Made by a program: the position numbers and the translations under genes. Source: Dasypus novemcinctus (Eukaryota > Chordata > Mammalia > Cingulata > Dasypodidae). From it: DNA of 64,000 nucleotides. The DNA lies in contig NC_092216.1 in assembly GCF_030445035.2 (NCBI RefSeq), forward strand, positions 13,021,405-13,085,404. The letters run 5' to 3'. Under the pieces are notes generated by a model, which did not search any database, was not told where the DNA came from, and saw only the letters and a list, made by a program, of their open reading frames with translations. This document shows positions 54,245 to 64,000 of the stretch, one piece after another (positions within the stretch are counted from its first letter, which is position 1; each line of letters begins with the position of its first letter).

Positions 54245-57200
54245 TAGATTTTATTGTATACCTTTATATATATAAGATAAAATTTGTGTTTTAACCATTT
54301 TAAAGTATGTCATTCATTAGTATTAGTTATCTTTACAATGTTGTGCTGCCATCACCACCAAAATTTTTTATCACCCCAACAGCAACTCTACCCAATTAGC
54401 ATTGATCTCCCTTCTTTAAGGTCTTGGCATCCTCAGCTTTACTTTCTGTCTCTGAATTTGCTTGTTCCTGTAATTTCATATATGTGGAATCATACAGTAT
54501 TTAGCCTTTTCTGTCTGATTTCATTTAGCATAATGTTTTTGAGAATCATCCATATTGTAGCATGTATCAGAATGTCATTCTTTTTATGGCTAAGTACTAT
54601 ACCACTCATTTTGTTATATCTAGTCATATGTTGATAGATGTTTGGGTTGTTCCTACTTTGTGGCTATTGTAAATTTTACTGCTCTGAATGATGATAGACA
54701 GGTAACTTTCAGTCATTGCTTTCACTTCCTTTGTGTATCTGCCTAGGTATGGTATTGGTGGATCATCAGTAAAATCTATGTTAAACTTAGAGGAATAACC
54801 AAACTGTTTTCCATAGCTGTGCTATTTTACATCTACTGTTGGAACCTCCAATGCTTGAGGGTTCCAGTTCCTTCACATCCTGTCCAAAACTTTTTAATTA
54901 AAAAATAATAATAATCCTTAGTTAAAAAGTAGGCATTTCATTTTGATTGTTTTTTGAATGACTAATGATGTTGAGCATCCTTTCATCTGCCTATTGGCTA
55001 TTTGTATGTATTTTTAGGAGAAATGTCTGTTCAAATCCTTTGTCCATTTTTTTACCAGGTTATCTTTCTGTTGTTGAGATTGAGGGAGTTCTTTATATAT
55101 TCTGCATATTAAAACCTTATCAGATTTCTGATTTCCACATATTTTCTTTTATGTAGGTTGTACTTTCACCTTCTTGATAGTGTCCTTTAATGCATAAAAA
55201 TTTATAATTTTAAGTTCAGTTTACTGTTTTAAAAATTATTGATGTGCTTGGTTTCATATCATCCAAGATCATTAAGATTATTCCCCCAGGATTTCTCCTA
55301 TAAGTTTATAGGTTTAACTCTTTTATTTGTACCACTGGCAACAATTTTTATTTTAACTTTGTTGTAAGTTTTGAGTTTAGAAAATGTGAGACCTCCAACT
55401 TTGTTCTTTCTCAAGATAATTTCGAGTACTGGGACCCTTGCAATTCCATATGAATTTGAGGACTGGCTTACCCATTTCTGTAAAAAAAGGGTGCAGGGAT
55501 TTTGATAGGGCTTAAATTGAATCTGTAGAGTGTCTACGTAAAATATCATTTTACCAATATTAACTTTTCTAATTCATGAACCCAGGATGCCTTGCCATTT
55601 ATTTAGGTCACCTTTAAAGTCTTCAATTTTGGTTTCCTTTAATTTTGTATTTTTCAGTGCACAGATATTTTACCTCCTTGATTAAATTTATCCCTAGATT
55701 TTTTTAAGCTTATTTTTTTTATTTATTTCTCACCCCAGTCCCCCTCGTTATTTGCACTTGCTGTCTGTTCTCTGTGTCTATTGGATTTCTTGGGTGTCAC
55801 TGGACACTGAGCCTGGGACCTCCATGTGGTAAGTGGACACCCAATAGCTTGAGGCATATCTGCATCCCACCTAGTTATTTTATTTTTTTAGAAGCAATTG
55901 GTATGTGGAATTGTTTCTTAATTTCCATTACAAATTGTTAATTGCTGGTATATAGAAACACAAATGATTTTTTACCTTGCAACTTTTCTGATTTCATTAT
56001 TTAGTGCTAGTAGCTTTCTGGAAGACTCTTTAGAAATTTTTGATGTGCAAGATCATGTCATCTGCAAATAAAGAAAATGTTACCTCTTACTTTCAAATTA
56101 GGATTTTTTGTTGTTGTTTTTTTGTTGTCTAATTGTTCTGGCTAGAACTTCCAGTATAATATTGAATAATAGTGTTGAAAGCAAGCATATTTTTCTTGTT
56201 CCTGATCTTAAGGGAAAAACTTTTAGTTTTCACCTTTGTGTAGGAAATGAACTGTGAAATTTTTATAAATGCTATTTATCACATTGAGAAAATTCTCTTC
56301 TATTTCAGGTTTTCTAAGTTTTTTGTTGTTGTTTTTTATATTTTTTCAATCATGAAAGGATGCAGAATTTTACCAAGTACCTCTTGTTGACTGAAAGGTC
56401 CTGTTTTCTTATATTCTGTGATGTGGTATATTACCTTACTTTCTTTTGTTGAAGTACCTTTGCATTCTTTGGATAAATCCCACTTAGTCATGGTATATAA
56501 TCCTTTTAATATGCTGTTGGATTATGTTTCTACTATTTTTTTGAGGATTTTTCCATCTGTATCTCTAAGGATTAGGATATTTAATTTTCTTTCCCATAGT
56601 GTCTTTATTTGGCTCTAGTAGACCTATGAGCAGGTCTCATAGAGTGACCTAAGAAGTTTTCTTTCCTCTTCATTCTTGGGGAGAGTGAAAAGGATTGTAT
56701 TAATTCTTTTTAAAATGTTTGGTGTAATTACTCAGTGGAACTACCCAGTTTTGCACCTTTCTTTGTTGGGAGGTTTTGACGACTGAATCAATCTCTTTAT
56801 TTTCTGTTAGTATGCTCAACTTTTTCTATTTCTTCTTGAATTAGTTTAGGTTATCTATATGATGATAGATATTTGTCCATACAATTATTCATAGCATTCT
56901 ATTATAATCTTTTAATTTCTGTCAGGTTGGTAGTAATGTCCTTCCTTTCTTATCTGGGTTTTAATTATGTGTGCTTTCTCTCCTTTTTTGTCAGTCTAGC
57001 TGAAAGTTTGTTACTTTGGCTGGTCTATTCAAAGAACCAACTTGATTCTGTGTGTTTCTATTCTATTTTTCTTTGATCTCTGCTCTACTTGTTATTTCTA
57101 TTCTTCTGCAAATTTTGGGTGTTGTTTGCTTTTTCTTTGGGTTCAATTTCTCCAAGATATGAAATTAGGAAACTGATCTGACATCTTTTTAATATAGATG

Positions 57201-57985
57201 TTTACATCTATCACGCTCCTCTAAAAACACTGCCTTTGCTACCTTTCTTAAATTTTGGTACATTGTGGTTTTATTTTTTTTATTTTTTTGTCTCTAATAA
57301 TTGTCTGAGTTCCCTTCCCATTTCTTTTTTGACTCATTGTATTTTTAAGAGTGTGTTGTTAATATCCACATATTTGAATTTTCCAGTTTTCCTTCTGTTA
57401 TTGATTCTAACTTCATTTCATTATAGTCAGAGAGATACTTCATATGATTTTAATGTTCCTCAATTTAATTAAGACTTGATTTTGGGTACCTAAAGAATAA
57501 TTCATGTGTATTTGAAGGGAATGTACATTCCACTGTTGTTAGAAGATGTCATTGAAAGTGATGAATTGAAATCTCCAGCTATTATTATACAACTGTCTAT
57601 TTTTTCTTTAAATTCTGTCATTATCTTCATATGTTTTGTCCCTCTGTTGCCAGGAGTATGTTATGATTATATCTTCTGAATGAATTGACCTTATTGAAAT
57701 ATATGTCCTTCTTTATCTTATTTAACAACTTTTGAATTTAGATCTATTTTGTCTGATAGTGGTAAAGCTACCTCAGCTCTCTTTCGGTTACTATTGAATG
57801 GGATATTTTTTGCATTCATTCACTCTCAACCAAATTGTGTCTTTGGAGCTGAATTTCTTCTATGTCTGTATGATTTGGTAATTCTTTTTATCACTGAAAA
57901 AATATTCCATTGTATGAATATACCACAGTTTGTTTATTCATCTATTAAAAGCCATCTTGGTTGCTTCTAATTTTTGGCAGTTAGT
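54245..57985 (-). mobile_element. Long decayed L1 (3' UTR, ORF2, start of ORF2)
   Basis: Minus-strand L1. 3' UTR-like sequence lies at 54245-54650, ORF2 C-terminal blocks at 54700-55560 (frame at 55549-55298), RT region at 56000-56800 and endonuclease-proximal sequence to about 57800. Heavily broken and interrupted by a SINE at 55710-55868. Confidence 0.7.
55710..55868 (-). mobile_element. Long-form SINE with internal deletion
   Basis: Tail side TTTTTTTATTTATTTCTCACCC at 55717 and the TGTCTGTTCTCTGTGTCTATT body phrase at 55762. It then jumps to the tRNA-like head (GGGACCTCCATGTGGTAAG near 55816). The GC-rich middle is missing. Confidence 0.75.
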
Positions 57986-58440
57986 TTGCTAGGCACTGAA
58001 ATGCATGTACGATAGGGTGGATTGGCATTTAACAATGGTAACTCATTCATTTAAAAGCTTTTAGTTTTAAGGCTGAAAGAATGTCTAAATTAAGTCACCA
58101 TCAAGCATCACCATATCTCCAAAGAGCAACTGCTGATGATCCTGTGTTCCTCTATTGTATGGCAAGGCACATGCTAGCATCTGCTGCTCTCTTCCTAGTC
58201 TTCCAGATTTTATTGCTTCCAGCTCCTTGTTTCCATGACTTTCACTTTGTTTGACTGGATTTCATTCTCTCCTAAAGTACTCCAGTGAGAGGACCAAGAC
58301 CCACTCTGAATGAGGTAGGTCACATCTAAAGAGCCTGTTCACTAAAAGATCCTACTTACATTGAGTTCACACTCACAGGAATGATTAACTTTAAGAACCT
58401 ACCTTTCTGGAGTGCATACAGGTGCAAACCATCACAATGG
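57986..58440. repeat. Interspersed repeat, LTR-like, unassigned
   Basis: Balanced-composition block between two L1 segments, ending CAGGTGCAAACCATCACAATGG. The order resembles ERVL/MaLR-like repeats but I cannot name it. Confidence 0.35.
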
Positions 58441-59248
58441 CCATAGCATGTATGTATAGGTTTTTAAATTTATATAACTTTTTCACTCATATGAGCAATT
58501 AATTAGGGGTAGTACATCTGCAAGTTCTTATGTTTAGCTTTGTAAGAAACTGCCCAGTTGTCTTCCAAAATGGCACAATCATTTCACACCAGCAATAAAT
58601 AAGAATTCTGTTGCTCCACATTCTCATCAGCAATAGACATTGTCAGTGTTTAGGACTTTGGCCATTTAATGGATCTATCATGATACTTTGTTGCTATTTT
58701 AATTTTCAATTCTTTAAGTACTTAACGATGTTAAACATCTTTTCATACACTTATTTGACATCTGTATGTCTTCCTTACTGAAATGTCTGTTCAGAAATCT
58801 TACCATTTTATGATTTGGTTATTTGTTTTCTTGTTGAATTTTAAAAATCTTCATATATTTTGGATAAAAGTCTTTAACATATATGTGCTTTACAAGTATT
58901 TGTCAAATACAGTTACTCTTCTAATTCTCTTTCGTCTTCCACAGAACAAAAAATTTTCATTTTGATGAAGACCAACTATGAATTTTATCTTTGTTGGAGT
59001 ATGTTTCTGGAGTTGTATCCAAAAGGTCATTGCAAGCTGCAGGTTGCCTAGATCTTCTCTTTGGTATCTTCTAGAATTTTATAGTTTTTTGTTTTATCTT
59101 GAAATTTGTGGTCCATTTTGAGCTAATGTCTATGAAAATTGTAAAGTCTATCTTTTATTTGAGATGTTTTGACTGCATTAAAGTGATTAATTATGTATTT
59201 AGATTAATATCTATTATAATTGTAACTACTTTGTAATCTTGGAGAAAG
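58441..59248 (-). mobile_element. L1 ORF2 C-terminal fragment
   Basis: Minus-strand L1 ORF2 end. GCAATTCTGTTGCTCCACATTCTC-like order near 58605-58628 and CATCTTTTCATACACTTATTTG near 58736 match the antisense of L1 ORF2 C-terminal sequence seen also at 6720-6920 and 63520. Confidence 0.65.
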
Positions 59249-59636
59249 CTCTTCTCTTCTCTTCTCTTCTCTTCTCTTCTCTTCTCTTCTCTTCTCTTCT
59301 CTTCTCTTCTCTTCTCTTCTCTTCTCTTCTCTTCTCTTCTCTTCTCTTCTCTTCTCTTCTCTTCTCTTCTCTTCTCTTCTCTTCTCTTCTCTTCTCTTCT
59401 CTTCTCTTCTCTTCTCTTCTCTTCTCTTCTCTTCTCTTCTCTTCTCTTCTCTTCTCTTCTCTTCTCTTCTCTTCTCTTCTCTTCTCTTCTCTTCTCTTCT
59501 CTTCTCTTCTCTTCTCTTCTCTTCTCTTCTCTTCTCTTCTCTTCCTCTTCTCTTCTCTTCTCTTCTCTTCTCTTCTCTTCTCTTCTCTTCTCTTCTCTTC
59601 TCTTCTCTTCTCTTCTCTTCTCTTCTCTTCTCTTCC
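59249..59636. repeat. Pentanucleotide microsatellite (CTTCT)n, about 388 bp
   Basis: About 77 nearly perfect units with a single one-base interruption near 59545. It lies at the 3' tail of a minus-strand SINE (59637-59830). Long open frames through it on both strands are artefacts of a stop-free pentamer. Confidence 0.97.
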
Positions 59637-59830
59637 TTTTATCCTGCACCTGGAATTGAACCCAGGACCTCATAAGTGGGTAACAGGTGCTCAACCACTG
59701 AGCCAAATTTGCTCCCTGAATTTGTGTGCTTGTTGTGTGTTTTTGTTTTTAGGAGGCACTGGGAACTGAAACTGAGGCCTCCCATGTAGGAAGCAGGCAC
59801 TCAATCACTTAACCCATATCTGCTCCCCAG
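59637..59830 (-). mobile_element. Dimeric tRNA-derived SINE
   Basis: First monomer at about 59830-59755 (GGGGAGCAGATATGGGTTAA head on minus), linker of AAAACAAAAACACAC type. Second monomer at about 59718-59645 with GGGTTCAATTCC B box. Its tail is the pentanucleotide array. Confidence 0.88.
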
Positions 59831-60013
59831 TTTTTGGTTTAAAATTGAACATTTTATATGATTACATTTTCTCTCCTGTCTTAGCCAATTAATTTCACTT
59901 CTTTTAAAAAAGATTTGTGTCTCCCCCAGAGCGTACAAAATCCGTTTATATCTAATCTTGGTCCACTTTCTAATAACATTATATCACCTCATCAGGAGAG
60001 TCGAAAACCTAAC
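59831..60013. other. Anonymous DNA
   Basis: No recognised feature; target of the next SINE. Confidence 0.4.
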
Positions 60014-60031
60014 TGTAATCCCAATTCTTTT

Positions 60032-60400
60032 TTTTTTTTTAAAGATTTATTTATTTAATTCCCCCGCCTTCCCCCGGAGGTCTGTTCTCTGTGTCTATTT
60101 GCTGCGTCTTGTTTCTTTGTCCGCTTCTGTTGTCCTCAGCGGCATGGGAAGTGTGGGTGGCGCCATTCCTGGGCAGGCTGCATTTTCTTTCGCGCTGGGT
60201 GGCTCTCCTTACAGGTGCACTCCTTGCGCGTGGGGCTCCCCTACGCGGGGACACCCCTGTGTAGCACGGCACTCCTTGCGCGTATCAGCACTGCGCATGG
60301 GCCAGCTCCACATGGGTCAAGGAGGCTCAGGGGGGTTTGAACCATGGACCTTCCATGTGGTAGATCGACGCCCGAACCACTGGGCCAAGTCTGTTTCCCA
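60032..60400 (-). mobile_element. Long-form armadillo SINE with 18-bp target duplication
   Basis: Full element: tRNA-like head at 60400-60330, GC-rich body with many CpGs, T run (A tail on minus) at 60028-60040. Flanked by TGTAATCCCAATTCTTTT at 60014-60031 and 60401-60418, identical over 18 bp. The long perfect duplication suggests a fairly recent insertion. Confidence 0.96.
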
Positions 60401-60418
60401 TGTAATCCCAATTCTTTT

Positions 60419-60689
60419 GTCTTGCCTCTTTTAAACACTCTTGTCATTCATTTCAGTTGTCTATAATTATAATCACCTAATATATTATTTTTAAGAAACT
60501 GCCATATATTAGATCTGTTAGAAGAAGAAATAATTTTTTTTAATTTTACCTTCATGTTCTTTCTCTAACATACTTCTTTTCTTAATGTATATCTGAGTTT
60601 TTAACCTATATCATTTTACTCTGATGAACTTATTTGACTATTTCTGACAAGACAGAGTCCCTCAATTTTTGTATGTCTGAGAAAGTCTT
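60419..60689. other. Anonymous AT-rich DNA
   Basis: No recognised feature. Confidence 0.35.
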
Positions 60690-62025
60690 TATTGTTGCTT
60701 CAGTTTTTAAAAATTAATTTTCATTAGAAAAGTTCTAGGTTTACAGAAAGATCATGCAGAAAACAGAGTTCCTATATAACCACCCCCATTTTAGCAGTTT
60801 GCATTAGGCTGATACCAATATAAAATCTGTTGAAAGAATTTATTATAATTGTACAATTAACTATAGTTGACATTACTCAAGTAAAATATATATACCTCCT
60901 AAAACTTCTCCTTCTAACCACATTCAGATACTATATATCCTTGAGTAGTGTCACAATCACCAGTATAGATTACTAAAAAATGTTCCATCATTTCAAACAG
61001 AATCTCTGCAAGATTACTTCACCATTTCTTCCCCCATCCCGACCCCTGGTAACCTATATTCTAATTTCCGACTCTGAATTTGCTAATTATTTTATATGAA
61101 TAAGATAATACAGTATTTGTTCTTTTGTGTCTCACTTACTTCACTCAACATGATATCCTCAGATTTATGCATATTGTTGCATGTAACAGAACTTCATTCC
61201 TTTTCAGAGATGAATAATATTCTGTTGTATATATGGGGTTTCAAATATTTTCTCCCATTGTATTGCATATTCTTATTTCCTTGATAAAGCCCCTTGCTGC
61301 ACAAACATTTTTAATTTGCATGGAGCCCCATTGTCTATTTTTTCTTTCGTTGCTGTATTTTTGGAGAAAAGTCTGAAAACCACTGCATAACACCGGATCC
61401 TATAGATACTTCCCTACATTTTCTTCTAGGAGTTTTATAGTTCTGGTTTTCATATTCTGTTTAGTCTTTGATCCCTATGAGTTAATTTTTATATATGGTG
61501 TCACGTAGGCATCCACCTTCCTGATTTTGCACATGGATATCCTAATTTCCAGGATACATTTATTGGAAGAAACAGTTCTTTCTCACATGAATTGACTTGA
61601 AACCCTTATTAAAATTCATTTGGGAGAGCAGATGTGGCTCAAGCAGTTGGTGCCTGCTTCCCACATGGGAGTCCTATATTTGGTTTCTGCTGCCTCTAAA
61701 AAATGAAACAAAACAAAACAAACAAATAACGAACAACAAGGAGACAAATGAAAAAACCAACTCAGGGGAAATGATGTGGCTCAGTGATTGAGTGTCGGCT
61801 TCCCACTTACAAAGTCTGGGTTCAATCCCCCACCCCTGATACCTCAAAAGAAACAGATAAATTCATATGGCTGTGATGTGAAGGTTTACTTCTGAACTCT
61901 TTGTTTGATTCCGTCAATCTATAAATCTGTCCTTGTGTTTGACCAATGCAATATTATTTAAGTTTAAAATTGGGGTTTCCTCCAACTTCATTCTTTTTAA
62001 GAGATGGTTTAGGCTATGTGGGGCC
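60690..62025 (-). mobile_element. Decayed L1 (3' UTR and ORF2 end), split by a SINE
   Basis: Minus-strand L1 3' UTR-like sequence at 60700-61240, jumping to ORF2 sequence (GGGGCTCCATGC..AATTAAAAATG order on minus near 61300) and ending near 62025. A SINE dimer interrupts it at 61620-61858. Confidence 0.65.
61620..61858 (+). mobile_element. Dimeric tRNA-derived SINE with 8-bp target duplication
   Basis: First head GGGAGAGCAGATGTGGCTCA at 61621. The linker carries AAACAAAACAAAACAAAC. Second head GGGGAAATGATGTGGCTCAG at 61766, B box GGGTTCAATCCCCC at about 61818. Flanks AAATTCAT at 61612-61619 and 61859-61866. Confidence 0.9.
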
Positions 62026-64000
62026 TCTTACTCTTCCATGCAGAATTTCTTTATTAGAGAGATTGTGGATTTACAGAGCAACATGCATAAAACACAGCAT
62101 TCCTATATACCACCTTACCACCAATAACATCGTGGATTAGTGTGGAACATTTGTTACAATGATAATAGCACATTTTTATAGTTGTACTATTAAAGTCCAT
62201 GGTTTCACTGTTTGTGCAGTGCAGTTCCATGGATTTTTAAAAAATTGTATTATTAACTTACATACAATCTAACATTTCCCCTTTTAATCATATTTAAAAC
62301 ATATATTTCAGTTCTTTAACTTGCATTCACAATAGTGTTCTCTCATCAACAGGATCCTACCAAAACATTTCTGTCACTTTAAACACTTCACTTCAAACAG
62401 GAATCCTGTGCATTTTAAGCCTTAACTTCCCATGCCCATCCAAAGTGTACACTCAGTGGCTCTCAGTTTCATCGCAGCGATGGTCTATCATCAGTTAGGC
62501 CATTTTAGAATGTTTTGATAATTCCAAAAGGAAGAGTCCTGTTCCCCCTTATAACCCACAGTTGTTGACCTTTAGTATTGATAGAGTTTCTTTGCCTTTA
62601 CCACTAAACTATCACAATATCATAACTGTATCAGTTAAAATAGTCTTTCCATGCACCCCCACATTCTTAACACCTTGTCATAGAAGAACGTGTTTACATT
62701 TGTACTGCTAACCACAATCATATCCACCACTGAAATCAGTTATACAGTCCGAAGATTATCCTCTACCTTTCTTTAAGTAGAAATTAACCCCTCTATGCTA
62801 TTCCTTTCAGCCTCATTCACATTTATAAATCAACAGTGTTAGTTATACTGCATGTTACCGTCAACTCTAAACATTACCACACATCACAGCCCCTGCTTAC
62901 TAACATTCTACTTAGATTGAACATCAGCTCCTCCTTCTAATCTCTTAGTAACCTGTACTCTGAAATTTAATTCCATGAGTTTACTCTTCATATTTAGTTA
63001 TTAGTGAGACTATGATATTTGTCATTTTTGTCTGCCTTATTTCACTCAACATAATTTCCTGAACTTTTATCCATGTTGACCCATGCATCCTAAATACCTT
63101 TCTACTTAGAGTTGAGTAGTATTCCATTATCTGCATATATCACATTTTGCTTATCTATTAATCAGTGATGTACATTAAGGTTGCTTCCATATTTTGGAAG
63201 TTTTGAATTATGCCACTGTGAACAGCAGTGTGCAAATGTCTGTTCGGTTTTGCTTTCAGTTTTTCTGAATATATTTCTAGTAGCAGTATTGCTGGAGAAT
63301 GTGGCATTTCTATATTTTGCTTCCTGAGGAACCTCCAAACTCTCTTCCATGAGGCTACACCATACTCTCTTCCCACCAGCAGTGAAGGAGTGTTCCTTTT
63401 ATTCCACATCCCCTCTAGCACTTGTAGTTTTCAGGGCCTTTTTGTATTGTTTTACTCTGTTCTTGTTTTTAATAATGGCCATTTATAAGATATTGTAGTT
63501 TTGATCTGCATTTCCCTAATAGCAGTGATGTTGAGCATCTTTTCATGTGCTTTTTGGCTGTTTATATCTTCTTTGGAAAAAATGTATGTCTCAGTCTTTT
63601 GCACATTTTTAATTGGATTGCCTTTTTATCATTGAGTTGCATGAGCTCTTTATATAAAATGGAGATCAAACACTTATCAGATATGTGGTTTCGAAATGTT
63701 TTCTCACATTGAGTAGACTTCTTTTGCTCCTTAACAAACTCCTTTGAAGGACAAAAGTGTTTAATTTTGAGGAGGTCCCATTTATCTATTTTTTCCTTCA
63801 ATGTTCTGGTTTTGGGTGTAAGGTCAAAGAAAACACTATCCATCGGGGATCTTGAAAATGTTTTCCTAAAATTTCTTCTAAGATTTTTATGGTTGTAGCG
63901 TTTATATTTAGGTCCTTGAGTTAATTTTTGTATAAGGTGTGATATAAGATATTGACATGTTGTTCTCCCAACACCATTTGTTGAAAGATTGTTCAGACAC
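62026..64000 (-). mobile_element. Decayed L1 (3' UTR and ORF2 C-terminus), continues beyond window
   Basis: Minus-strand L1 with 3' UTR-like sequence at 62030-63150 and ORF2 C-terminal region from about 63160 onward. The frame at 63843-63562 (DLTPKTRTLKEKIDKWDLLKIK...) is a clear ORF2 C-terminal segment, parallel to 7318-7025 of the large L1. It runs off the right edge. Confidence 0.8.

Noticed and set aside
59191..59769. Long open frames of 171 and 176 codons on opposite strands
   Set aside because: Both are the stop-free translation of the (CTTCT)n microsatellite plus SINE flanks; no gene.
61620..61858. tRNA-like A and B boxes, here and in other SINEs
   Set aside because: They are the pol III promoters of SINE monomers; anticodon arm and 3' end do not form a true tRNA gene.

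Overview
This is a mammalian nuclear window, almost certainly from an armadillo (Xenarthra, Dasypus type). It carries at least ten copies of the tRNA-derived SINEs typical of armadillo (DAS family). These occur as a short dimeric form (two tRNA-like monomers joined by an A-rich linker) and as a longer form of about 370 bp with a GC-rich body. It also carries L1 copies with a very long 3' UTR. I found no intact cellular gene. Most of the sequence is LINE, SINE or endogenous retrovirus (ERV), with AT-rich anonymous DNA between.

Layout. 1-3130: old plus-strand L1 pieces, a SINE dimer and an isolated L1 5'UTR-like block. 3131-13222: a near full-length minus-strand L1 with a promoter of about four tandem monomers, broken ORF1 and ORF2, and a 3' UTR of over 3 kb carrying a SINE with clear target-site duplications. 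13223-19500: anonymous DNA, two further L1 pieces and a tandem repeat of about 150 bp. 19540-33840: a nested ERV cluster. A decayed class I ERV supplies gag (late-domain PPPY, capsid, zinc knuckle) and, further on, pol. An 891-bp solo LTR sits inside that gag. A compact betaretrovirus-type provirus (23164-26776, minus strand) has inserted into the same remnants.

The provirus is the most striking feature. It has paired LTRs of 480 and 481 bp, a 6-bp target duplication, an 18-nt primer-binding site matching tRNA-Lys(1,2), a polypurine tract, the first part of gag, no pro or pol, and an uninterrupted env ORF of 531 codons. The Env has a signal peptide, many N-glycosylation sites, a fusion-peptide-like segment, a heptad-rich region and a cysteine loop. 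It ends before any membrane anchor, so the predicted product is soluble.

33840-50850 holds SINEs, LTRs, L1 pieces and one strong CpG island (about 36330-37320) with promoter-type motifs. 50870-53705 holds a decayed copy of TAB3 that keeps an intron with exact splice phase. It is therefore a duplicated or sex-chromosome-degenerated gene copy, not a processed pseudogene. The CpG island lies 14 kb upstream in the same orientation and may be its promoter. 53706-64000 is mostly antisense L1 with SINEs and a 388-bp pentanucleotide microsatellite.

Limits: family names rest on motif recognition and hand alignment inside the window. Boundaries given without target-site duplications are approximate.
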